Shown piece by piece: positions 54,851 to 64,000 of a stretch of 64,000 nt of DNA (position 1 is the first letter of the stretch; each line of letters opens with the position of its first letter). This DNA comes from Carettochelys insculpta (taxonomy: Eukaryota; Chordata; Testudines; Carettochelyidae), in NCBI RefSeq assembly GCF_033958435.1, contig NC_134137.1, positions 227,643,501 through 227,707,500 on the forward strand, in the 5' to 3' direction. The notes beneath the pieces were generated by a model, which made no database searches, had not been told where the DNA came from, and was given only the letters and a program-made list of their open reading frames with translations. The position numbers were made by a program, and so were the translations under genes.

Positions 54851-57160
54851 AATAAAAGAGGATACTTTTAATTAATTGACACATATATTAGATAAGAAGA
54901 ATTATAGTACCTTGACATCTTGATTATTTACAAAATGCAGTCCTCATTAAAAAAGCTTTTTCAAATAGAACTGCCATAGTGCACATTATGGCCATATTAC
55001 AACATCAGTTAAAGTTACTACTTGCTAACTCATACAACCAAATGGAGTATTCAGTAGATGCATATCAAATGCATTATTAGAATACTTTGTGTAGGACATA
55101 TATCAATGTATGTGCAGCTATGTTAGCAGGAAGTACATTGACAGAACTATGTGGGGATGGTTGTAGTAGTTATAATTTTTTTATTGAAGCCATTGAGATA
55201 TATTAGATTACTGTAGCTAACAAAAACAAAAAATAGTGGGGGGCAGGTGAAATTCAGAGCAGCACTGTATGAAGTATGAGAGAAAAAAACCGGCAGAGTC
55301 CATGTGTACCGCATCAATTCAAATGCCCACTTCCTAAGTGTTTTCCAATAATAAATAGGCAGAATGGAAGTCTGATGTTTAGAAACCACATTAATTTTGT
55401 AACCTTTGTGTCTGAAGAAGAGCCATAGATATGTTTGTGTCCTATAAAAGGAATAGCTTTTAAAAACTATGCCTACTGGTTGAAAATTGAGATGCATGGA
55501 GTAGAAAAGTTCTCATTTGGAAAATGAAGGGCTTTTGAGAAGATGGGCAGTAAAATATATCTCACTTAGAACAATTTATTGTAGAATGTCTTTGAATGCT
55601 GTCCTTGTGTCCAGACAGCATTTAGATGAGACTTACTTTCTGCACCATGTTTTTTATTAGGTAAGTGTCAGAACGTAGGAGGCATATCTGTACTTTGAAT
55701 GATTTACTACAGAATAATGCTCTGCAATTACAAGATTTTGCCTGATCTCTTGGAATCTGTCGCTCATCTTTCAGTATCTATATTATTCATTTGTCATTAT
55801 GTCAGTCCAAAAGGGACCCAGACTTATATATTTTATCTGTGTAATGGAGAGTTACAACTGTGATATCTACAGCATTTTATTATAGCTGTGGGAAATGAAG
55901 ACAATTCTTTCATTTAAAAACCGCATATATGATAAATACATTTCCTTGGGAAAGATAAGGGATTAGCTGCACTGGCAATTGCAGATTTACAGGTCTAAAT
56001 TTTCAAAATGACTGTTTTTGCGTATCTCAATTTTTTCATGCTGAGCCTCAGACTTCTTAAAGGGGCTATCTCCTAAAAGTGCAGGTGTGCCCAGCAATTT
56101 GTGAAAAATCAGGTTCTTTGTTAACTGTCTCATGTTGTATGTCCACAAATTGAGGCATCTAAAATCACTATTAATTTTGGGGGGGAAAAAGGCCACAGTG
56201 TGCTCTGAAAACATATTTGTTTCAATTTGTAATAATCCAACAGATTTAGGTGCTTTCACTGTAATTAAAACAATTGCATATAGTACTTTTCTGATGTAGT
56301 AATCATAACTGCATATCTAATCATCCTTGCTGAAAACTTTATATAATTTCTTTTCCAAATGTCCAAGAAAAAGAGAAGTGAGTACAGGAAGCTAACAGAT
56401 TTGGTGCCTCAAAACTGGAAGTGAGTTCCACATCTGAGAAAAAACTGCCTTCACCTCTTTGCTGTCTGAACTGATGAACATAGCTGTAGTGGTATTGAAC
56501 TAAATTTTAAGTGTCTCAGGCTACCAGATCTCAAGTCATGTAGGGCTATATTGATTAAGCCCAACACCATGAATTCGGCCTTGAAAGTAACAGGCAGCTA
56601 AGGTAGTCAATTGAAAACTAGTATTAGGTGCTCATTATCTGACATCTTGTTTTAGGAGGCACAAACACATTCTGTACAAGATTCAGTATCCAGAAGGTGT
56701 CAAGATTCAAACTCATGTGAAGTGCATAATAGGGGGCTAGTTTTAAAGAGAAAAAATCATGAAGAACAAAAAAAGGATAATACTCACCTTAACTAGGATT
56801 TGGTATGTGTTTGGTGCTTTTAGTCAAACCAGTTAAGTCTTGAGCAGAGTAATTTTTTCTTCAGAGTACTCCTTGCCATCATAGGAGGTTATTGGGAGAA
56901 CCCTGCACTGGGGGCTGCAGAAATAAGCTGTCAGTTGCTCACTTTATCTTCCCAGAAAAGTCTCTCTCTTACTTGCTGTGAACTTCTCAGTAACACACTA
57001 AGATAGAAGTACACTATCAATAATAAATAATGAAGAAAAATGGCTCATTCTCTAGAATTGGACAAATAAGATTCTTCATTCTTGATTATGCATACATGCA
57101 CTGCTGACTCAGGATGTCAAGGGCTCAGTGTTCTGAGCTATTGAACTGCATGCTTGCCTC
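54851..57160. other. No gene recognised
   Basis: AT-rich non-coding DNA; open frames on the minus strand (for example 55497-55147) have no motif. Confidence 0.5.
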
Positions 57161-57166
57161 ATGCTG

Positions 57167-57493
57167 CAGTGAACTCTTTCATATCCAGCATTTTATCATC
57201 TGGAACTTTCAAATAACCAGCATTTTAACCTTTAGTAAATTTTACTTATGTTTTCCATAAGTACAGCATAGTGAAAATAAATGCAGGTAAATAGGGTATA
57301 CATTTACAGAGTACAATACTACAGTTGTTGGTAAATAAAGTACTCTGCATACATCGTTGTTTTGTTTCTTAATATCTAATCTTGTTTTTCTGTAGTGCTA
57401 GGCATTGCTAGGTATACCTCTGTCTTATCCAGAATATTTGAATATCTGCCAACCTCCCAGTCCTGGGGCTGCCAGGTATGAAAGAGTTTACTG
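57167..57493. mobile_element. Pogo/Tigger-like MITE
   Basis: Left end CAGTGAACTCTTTCATATCC; inverted right end CAGTAAACTCTTTCATACC. TA follows the right end (57494-57495), and TG precedes the left where TA is expected, probably a mutated duplication. No coding capacity. Confidence 0.6.
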
Positions 57494-57499
57494 TATAAG

Positions 57500-57671
57500 G
57501 CAGTAGTGCGCAAAGTGGAGGGTGGGCCCCCTTAGCGTGGCTTGAAATTTTGTAAAGGGGGGGCACAGCACAATTGGCTCATCTCGTTAAAATTCTGAAG
57601 TATATTACTGTTTTTATGTTTATTCACATTTATATACCCATCAATACAGTTTTTACATTGCACATACATAA
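57500..57671. repeat. hAT-like repeat end interrupted by DIRS copy 2
   Basis: GCAGTAGTGCGCAAAGTGGAG followed by GTAAAGGGGGGGCACAGCAC resembles a common hAT-type end. The element runs into the left ITR of copy 2. The continuation at 63874-64000 is not clearly the same repeat. Confidence 0.35.
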
Positions 57672-57847
57672 TTCTTCTTCGAGTGTCCCCGTGGGTGCTC
57701 CACATTAGGTGTTGGGCTTGCCCGGCGCCGCAGATCGGATCTTCCAAGCAGTTTCTGCCGGACCGTGCATGCGCCGGCGCGCGCCGCTCCCTTGCGCACT
57801 CCTGGCCACGTGCGCGATCCGGTCCCCGCCAGTTCCTCTTAACCACC
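57672..57847. repeat. DIRS copy 2, left inverted terminal repeat
   Basis: Begins TTCTTCTTCGAGTGTCCCC; pairs inverted with 63665-63830. CpG-rich inner half (CATGCGCCGGCGCGCGCC). Probable promoter region by family. Confidence 0.9.
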
Positions 57848-58161
57848 GTCGGCTGCAGACGGAATCCGACTAGGCTACGGCCAAGTTAGCGTATTCAATG
57901 GTTTTTAGCTCTTTTCCTTAAAGTTTTCAAGTTCTTAGTCTATTGTTAAGTTAGCCAGTTGTTATTTTCAAAAAAAACAAAAACAAAAACAAGAAACAAC
58001 AAGCGGGACGGAATTCAGTCCAGTCCTAGTAACAAGCGGAGCACTGGAGGCCAGGAGCCTAGGGCCATTAGCCCTCCTGCCGCGGCAAGCTATCGAAAAG
58101 GGGGAAAACAGCACAGAGAAAGTGCTAAGTACCCCATTAACAACTAAAAGACTCACCAACA
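57848..58161. promoter_or_regulatory. DIRS copy 2 leader
   Basis: Untranslated stretch of about 314 bp between ITR and gag ATG. It contains an A-rich patch (AAAAACAAAAACAAAAACAA) near 57970-57995. Its length is like the copy 1 leader, but the sequence is not clearly conserved. Confidence 0.5.
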
Positions 58162-60490
58162 ATGTCCTCTTCAGGATTCAAGAAATGTGAGTCTTGCCGA
58201 GAGGCAATGCCAGCGTCTGATGGGCACAGTCTATGCATAAGGTGCCTTGGGGAGTCCCATGTCACGCAGAAATGCTCCTTCTGTGCAAAATTAACAGCCA
58301 GAGCAAGGAAGGACAGGGAGATGTGGCTTAAAATGCTGCTCTTCAACAATGCCCTCCAGCCAGACGTGCCGGAGGGGCCGCAGCAGGAAGGACCCTCCGG
58401 GGCCCATAAAAGGAAAGCTGCGTCCCTCACCCCATCAGCGCAAAAACGGAGGAAAGTCTCCCCAACCCGATCCCTGCTGGCAGCAACAGCGAGCGGAACG
58501 GGAGGAGCGCACAGCCCCCAGCCGCAGCAACAGCTGATCGGCGGCGGCACGGAGAGCCATGTGGAGGTGGCTCAGCCTCCGATGATCAAACAGCTGCCCC
58601 TCACCGCAGGCAGGGCGGCAGCTAAACAAGCGCCGGTACCGGCGGCACCACAGGCAGCGGCACTGACCCCCGGGGAACCGGCGGTGCAGAGCGTGCAGGC
58701 ACGCAGCCTGCAGGCACCAGAGGACACCGCCCGAGCGGCACCGCCCAAGACCGTGCCGAGTGCGGCGCCGACAGGGCGAGATCCCCTGCACGTCAGGGGG
58801 CGGAGCCACCCCCTCAAGGGAGGGGGAAGGCTGCACAGAAAACAAGGCACCGCAGCCCCTCTCCAGACAGGGCTGCAGAGTTGCTTTCTCTCAGCCCTCC
58901 GCTCATGCTGCGGACTCCAACTAGAAGGCAGGGGTCCCCCCTAGCCTACCCGGAACCCCCATCTCCATTTTTACAACCAGCTTCGCCCTGGCTGGGACCA
59001 CCCTCACCTGTTCTTGGGAAGGTGACCTGGACCACTCCCTTGGTGCGTACCCCCTGCGTCTGGGGGAGCGAGATCGTCGAGAGACATGGGACACTGGAGA
59101 GAGCGATTTGTGATAGTACAATTATCACAAATCGCTCTCTCCAGTGTCCCATGTCTCTCGACGATCTCGCTCCCCCAGACGCAGGGGGTACGCACCAAGG
59201 GAGTGGTCCAGGTCACCTTCCCAAAAACAGTGCCCATGCTGCCATGGTCGTCCCTATCACGCGGGGTATAGACACCACCGGCATTCTACCAGGGAAAGAT
59301 CCCCACAGACGGTCCTGTATCCCCGAGGGCAATCGCGAATGGGGACAGAGACTCAAGTGTCTCAGGGGGAACTGGTTATGGAACCCCGAGATTTTCCCTC
59401 GCACGCTTCCAGCAAGCAGATGTACCACCACCAACAGGAACCGGAAGGGTCCAGAGAGGCGTATCTTAGTGGTTCCTCGCTCTCCTCCCCGGACGAGGCT
59501 ACGGCCCCGGGGGACGTCCATCCTCCGGATGATCTCAAACAGTTTCAAGAGCTGTTTAAAAGGATGGCCTTCACGCAAGGCATCCAGACAGCAGAGGTGC
59601 AAGAGAAACACCATAAGCTCCTCAAAAATCTGACACCTCCGGCCTCCTCCAAAATAGCAATACCGCTTGACGAAGCAATGTTGGAGTCCGCCATTACGAT
59701 ATGGCAGACCCCTGCTACTATTCCGCCTGTCCGCAAGAGAGCGGTCAAGAAATACTTCATGCCGGCGAAGGGCATGGAGTTTCTGTTCAGCCACCCACAA
59801 CCAAATTCCTTGGTGGTGGAGTCGTCGCAACAAAGATTAAAGACATTTTAATTCAAGACAGGGGGAACAGACAAAGATGCCAAGAAGCTAGAGCTGTTCG
59901 GCAGAAAGGTCTACTCCTCCTCCACACTACTGTTGCGAATGGCAAATTACGCAGCGCATCTAGCAAACCACAATTTCGACAACTACACTAGGTTAACCTC
60001 CCTCATGGACTCGCTTCCAGAGGACAAGAAACCGGTGCTCAAGGCCATCGTGCAAGAAGGCTACGCGGCCTCGAGGACGGGAGTTCAGATCGCCCTGGAT
60101 GTTGCGGACACAGCAGCACTCTCCACAGCTATGGCAGTGGTGATGTGAAGGGAGTCCTGGCTCCAGACTTCAGGTATACCGAGGGATTTGCAGGCAAAGA
60201 TCGTCGATCTTCCCTTCGACACGCAGAAGCTGTTTGCTGAATCAACTGACGTGGTCCTTCATTCCAGTAAAGATTCAAGAGCCACACTTAGGACCCTAGG
60301 GATTTATACCCCTCCATACAGAAAGTAAAAGTAATACCCTCAACAAAGATGGTACCAGTACCAGCAACAGCGTCCCCAGTACCACAGGGGTTACGAGCAA
60401 GGGCGACATCAACAGCACCAGCAGGTACAGAACTCCCAGGCGACGTTCCCAACAGAGCCGTGCGTCCTCGGGGCAGGGCCAAAGGCCACA
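58162..60490 (+). pseudogene. DIRS copy 2 gag-like gene, disrupted
   Basis: The ATG at 58162 starts a frame with the same Cys/His cluster as copy 1 (KCESC, DGHSLCIRC, QKCSFC). An indel in a G-rich stretch near 58800-58830 moves the gag reading to another phase (RHRSPSPDRAAELLSL). A second change of phase happens across the inverted duplication at 59008-59230. The conserved C-terminal part then reads from about 59144 (RRRGYAPREWSRSPS) with DDLKQFQELFKRMA and GMEFLFSHPQPNSLVV. It is stopped by TAA at 59849-59851, TGA at 60146-60148 (Arg codon in copy 1) and two TAA codons at 60326-60334. Confidence 0.85.
59008..59230. repeat. Inverted duplication: 108-bp arms, 7-bp spacer
   Basis: The left arm 59008-59115 is the reverse complement of the right arm 59123-59230 around GTACAAT (59116-59122), with one mismatch seen near 59013/59225. 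The right arm is in the gag reading frame and matches copy 1 in that orientation; the left arm has no counterpart in copy 1. So the left arm is a new inverted copy, not part of the element's design. Confidence 0.9.
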
Positions 60491-62435
60491 AGTTTGACAC
60501 ACAGATCCAGGGCTGCGCCATCACTACCATCGCACAAGGTCATCCGAAGCTGTTATTCCACCATCGCCTCCGACCATTCTACGACCAGTGGCAAAGGATC
60601 ACCACAGACAAATGGGTGCTGGAGATCATAACCACGGGGTACGCCATCCCCTTCCAGTCGCTCCCACCGCCACGACCTCCACCCAGGCCCCACCTCCAGG
60701 AGGCCTCCCACGTAGAGAGGCTCAAGCAGGAGGTAGACTATCTCATGCTCATAGGGGCAGTGGAAAGAGTGCCGGAGCAACTGCAAGGGAAAGGGTTCTA
60801 CTCGAGGTACTTCCTCACGGAGAAAAAGACAGGAGGCTGGAGGCCCATCTTAGATCTTCGAGGCCTCAACCGGTACCTGCGCAAGCAACGCTTTCGGATG
60901 ATCACAATCGCCTCCATCCTTACGGCACTGGACGATGGAGATTGGTTCGCAGACCTCGACTTACAAGACGCGTATTTTCACATAACTATCCATCCGGCTC
61001 ACCCACGATTCCTCCGGTTCATGGTAGGCAAAGAACATTTTCAATACAAGGTCCTACCGTTTGGCCTCTCCTCGGCCCCCCAGAGTCTTCACCAAGACCT
61101 TGGCAGTGGTGTCAGCCTACCTGCACAGACGGGGTATTTATATTCCCGTATCTGGACGACTGCCTACTCAAAGGGGCCTCGAAGGAAGAGGTACTACGCA
61201 TGATACGCGTCACAGCAGGCACGTTCTCTTCGCTTGGCCTGGTGATCAATCTGGCAAAATCAAAGATAGACCCCACACAGGACATAGAGTTCATAGGGGC
61301 ACGCATAAATTCTATTACAGCGAGAGTGTATCTACCAGACACACGCTTTCGGGCCATCGGCTCCCTCGTGCAAGTCATTACCTTCAGCCCTACGGTGCCG
61401 GTTCTGACGTGCTTACAGCTGCTGGGCCACATGGCAGCAGCGATGTTCGTAGTACAGAACGCCAGGTTACACATGCGCAGCATGCAGCACTGGCTGGCGA
61501 GCATATACAAACCAGCAGCACACACCGTTCTGGTGGTGTCGCCCACAACAGAGGTGCTCAAATCCCTGCAATGGTAGGTAAACCCCAAGAACATGCTAAC
61601 AGGGGTACCCTTCCACCAACCACAAATATCGGTTTTTCTTACTACAGATGCCTCCCACATAGGGTGGGGAGCACACATGGGCGAAGAGGTGACGCAAGGA
61701 CTGTGGTCCTCCACGGAACAGTCACTGCACATAAATATACTGGAGCTCAGAGCAGCGTTCAATGCCTGCAGACACTTTTGAGACCATATACAAGGCAAAG
61801 TAGTCGGGATCAGTACAGACAATACCTCCACCATGTTTTAAATAAATCGGCAAGGAGGAGCTCGGTCCCGTGCCTTATGTGCGGAAGCAGTCCGGTTGTG
61901 GAACTGGTGCATCGCCAACAATATAACCTTGAAAGCCTCGTACTTACCAGGCGCTCACAATGTGAAGGCAGACCAGCTGAGCAGGCGTTTCGCACTCACG
62001 CACGAGTGGCAGATCTGCTCCGATCTGCTACGACCGATTTTTCACGCATGGGGCTTTCCCCAGATAGACCTGTTTGCCACTCAACACAACAAGAAGTGCC
62101 CACAATTCTGCTCCAGGGCAGGACTGGGATGGGGGTCACTGGGGGACGCATTCGCGATCTCGTGGAGGGGCCCCCTGCTTTACGCTTTTCCTCCCACAGT
62201 GCTGATCCACAAAGTGTTGCAGAAAGCCAGGAGGGAAGGAGCCCGAATGATCCTGATAGTCCCAACTTGGGATCGACAGCAATGGTTCCCCCTACTCCTG
62301 CGCATGTCGGACCGTCCACCGATGCCCCTTCCGGTGGCGCCGGATCTGCTCACGCAAGCCCAGGGGTCCATAGTGCATCCACACCCCCAAGGCCTGCGAC
62401 TACAAGCGTGGTTAATCCATGGCTCAGCTCCCTAG
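60349..62435 (+). pseudogene. DIRS copy 2 RT / RNase H polyprotein, disrupted
   Basis: RT blocks read well to motif A (DLDLQDAYFHI, about 60955-60985). An extra C in a C-run at 61076-61083 shifts the frame (VFTKTLAVVSAYLHRRG follows in the next phase). A second indel near 61130-61140 shifts again, after which FPYLDDCLLKG keeps the catalytic Asp pair. TAG replaces a Trp codon at 61575-61577. The RNase H start TDASHIGWGAHM is intact, but TGA at 61779-61781 and TAA at 61839-61841 interrupt it. The last block (WGFPQIDLFATQ to GSLGDAF and MILIVPTWDRQQWF) is open to 62435. This copy keeps the bases missing from copy 1 at 35108-35112, which helps date the two sets of lesions as independent. Confidence 0.85.
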
Positions 62436-63465
62436 AGAGCGCATGTACGGAGGAAGTGCAGCAAGTCCTAGAAAGTAGCAGGAGGACTTCCACCAGGAAG
62501 ACCTACAAGCAGAAATGGACTTGCTTCATGGCATAGTGTTCTACCAAACAGCTAGCCCCCCTTTCGGTACCTATACCTGTAATATTAGAGTATTTACTGG
62601 ACCTCAAGAGAGGAGGACTCTCACTATCCTCATTACAGGTCCACCTTGCTGCCATTTCGGCGTTCAGACACGAAGAGGAAGGGCACACGGTGTTCGCCCA
62701 TCCCATGGTTACCAGGTTCCTCAAAGGGTTGGTAAACCTATACCCCCCTCGGAAACCGCTTCCACCTTCGTGGAACTTGGACCTGGTGCTTAATGCGCTA
62801 ACGGGACCACCGTTCGAGCCTTTGGCCACGGTTTCCCTCCGCCTCCTTATGATAAAGACGACCTTCTTTCTCGCAATCACGTCAGCTTGCAGGGTGAGTG
62901 AGCTTGCAGGAGTCATGGCAACGCTATCCTGCACTGTTTTTTCCAAGGAGGTGGTGACTCTACGGCTGCATCCAGCCTTTGTTCCTAAGGTTTCTTCAGA
63001 GTTGCATATTAACGAACCTATTGTTTTACCCTTGTTTTATCCAAAGCCTCATAACTCTAACGAAGAGGCGCGCCTACACCTCCTGGACATGAGGAGGGCG
63101 CTGGCCTTCTATATAGACAGGACCAAGCCCATCCGGAAAACGGATAGACTCCTGGTCTCTCTCGCTCCCAAATCGAAAGGAGAAGGTCTCTCTCTTCGCA
63201 GAGAATCTCGAAGCACATCATATCCTGCATAAAAATGTGCTGCGAACTCAAGAAGACTCCTTTACTGGCCCCGCCCAGGGCTCATTCCACTAGGGCGGTG
63301 GCGGCATCAACAGCCTTTTTCAAGGGCGTTGCACTTAAGGACATTTGCAGAGCGGCAACCTGGTCATCCTATGACATCTTCGCCAAGCACTACGCCCTTC
63401 ACAGGGTATTCCAAGAGGATTCCCAGCTCTCCACAGCGGTCCTCTCGGGGACAAGCTGTACATGA
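62282..63465 (+). pseudogene. DIRS copy 2 tyrosine recombinase, disrupted
   Basis: Overlaps the RT end as in copy 1. The N-terminal part (NPWLSSLESACTEEV, TSTRKTYKQKW) is cut by TAG at 62534-62536, a Trp codon in copy 1. The same frame continues through FLKGLVNLYPPRKP and CRVSELAG (catalytic Arg present). A 1-base insertion near 63187-63199 then ends it at 63230-63232. The last exon-like piece, in the next phase, has PPRAHSTRAVAAS (His and Arg present) and the Tyr in KHYALH (63391-63393). All catalytic residues survive, so the lesions are few and recent on the scale of the older copy at 16 kb. Confidence 0.85.
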
Positions 63466-63506
63466 TCCGATTACCCACCTCCTATCTTGGGTTACTGCTG
63501 GGTAGT

Positions 63507-63610
63507 CACCTAATGTGGAGCACCCACGGGGACACTCGAAGAAGAAAGAGAAGTTACTCACTGTAGTAACGGAGGTTCTTCGAGATGTGTCCCCGTGGGT
63601 GCTCCACTAC
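63507..63610. repeat. DIRS copy 2, internal complementary region
   Basis: First half (CACCTAATGTGGAGCACC to CTCGAAGAAGAA) complements the left end; second half (TTACTCACTGTAGTAACGG to GTGGGTGCTCCACTAC) complements the right end at 63800-63873. The same join position as in copy 1. Confidence 0.9.
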
Positions 63611-63664
63611 CCGCCCATCCTCCCCGCTTCCGATCTCTGTTTAGTGTTTTGCAGGAGCATCCGA

Positions 63665-63873
63665 GGTGGTTGGTCAAGGAACTGGCGGGGACCGGATCGC
63701 CCACGTGGCCAGGAGCACGCAAGGGAGCGGTGCGCACCGGCGCATGCGTGGTCCGGGAGAAACTGCTTGGAAGATCCGATCTGCGGCCCTGGGTGAGCCC
63801 GACACCTAATGTGGAGCACCCATAGGGACACATCTCGAAGAACCACCGTTACTACGGTGAGTAACCTTTCTTT
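63665..63873. repeat. DIRS copy 2, right inverted terminal repeat with 3' extension
   Basis: Inverted match to the left ITR, then about 40 bp (GAACCACCGTTACTACGG, TGAGTAACCTTTCTTTTC) that match only the ICR. Confidence 0.9.
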
Positions 63874-64000
63874 TCTTGCACATGCTGAAAACGCTTTTCT
63901 TTTGTGAGAACATAACTGAAATTTGCATCAGTTTGGACTACATTAAACAGGTTGGAGGGCCCTGCTACTTGCAGGGACGAAAAGCAGGGTCCGACATTAA
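63874..64000. other. Flank after DIRS copy 2
   Basis: Short stretch up to the window edge, no gene. CCCTGCTACTTGCAGGG near 63960 is a small inverted repeat. Confidence 0.4.

Larger units (their letters stand above)
57672..63873 (+). mobile_element. DIRS-type retrotransposon, copy 2 (about 6.2 kb, inactive)
   Basis: Same architecture and orientation as copy 1: ITR, leader, gag, RT/RNase H, recombinase, ICR, ITR. Protein blocks are roughly 75-80% alike by eye, and the ITR words differ (CCTAATGTGG here, CCTACTGTGG in copy 1), so it is a separate subfamily. All three genes carry stops or frameshifts, and an inverted duplication sits in gag. It still has complete ends. Confidence 0.95.

Noticed and set aside
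1..64000. Prokaryotic features, CRISPR arrays, operons
   Set aside because: Repeat content, low gene density and non-coding AT-rich DNA are those of a vertebrate genome; no spaced direct-repeat array exists.

Overview
This window is vertebrate nuclear DNA, most likely from a turtle (probably a cryptodire). The evidence is its repeats. There are several CR1 LINE fragments, a tRNA-derived SINE of the turtle 'Cry' type at about 42.3 kb, Penelope-like (PLE) retroelement pieces with a GIY-YIG endonuclease, PIF/Harbinger remains, many MITE-like inverted repeats whose ends read like 'GTCTACACTA', and DIRS-type tyrosine-recombinase retrotransposons. I found no host protein-coding exon, rRNA, tRNA, operon or CRISPR array that I could defend. 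The window reads as intergenic or intronic DNA that has been filled repeatedly by transposons. Species assignment is an inference from remembered repeat families.

Layout. 0-8.2 kb: CR1 fragments, C-rich non-autonomous repeats, and a Harbinger element whose transposase remnant (+) and Myb/SANT gene remnant (-) converge. 8.2-15.5 kb: three eroded non-LTR retrotransposon fragments, a nested palindromic MITE and a second Harbinger transposase remnant. 15.6-17.0 kb: an old, rearranged DIRS element with an internal inversion. 17-25 kb: CR1 (the 20.6-22.4 kb copy is the longest), a pogo/Tigger-like MITE and unassigned AT-rich DNA. 25.2-26.2 kb: a 5'-truncated non-LTR element with a 319-codon open frame and a TAC-repeat tail. 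28.9-30.0 kb: a PLE whose RT and GIY-YIG parts point in opposite directions, abutted by a MITE.

32.06-38.16 kb is DIRS copy 1, the centrepiece. It has inverted terminal repeats, an intact gag-like ORF, an RT/RNase H region with a few lesions, an intact tyrosine recombinase ORF and an internal complementary region (ICR). The ICR is the fused complement of the element's two ends. 38-57 kb holds MITEs, CR1, SINE, PLE termini (one with a clear 14-bp target duplication) and a cluster of three MITEs at 50.0-52.1 kb. 57.67-63.87 kb is DIRS copy 2, from a related but distinct subfamily, in the same orientation. It is broken by stops and frameshifts and carries a 108-bp-arm inverted duplication inside its gag region.

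How the parts work together, by knowledge of the DIRS family: the gag-like protein packages the RNA; RT/RNase H copies it; the ITRs plus ICR template completion of the ends into a circle; the tyrosine recombinase inserts the circle without needing an integrase. In copy 1 only the RT/RNase H region is visibly broken, so its recombinase could in principle still be made.
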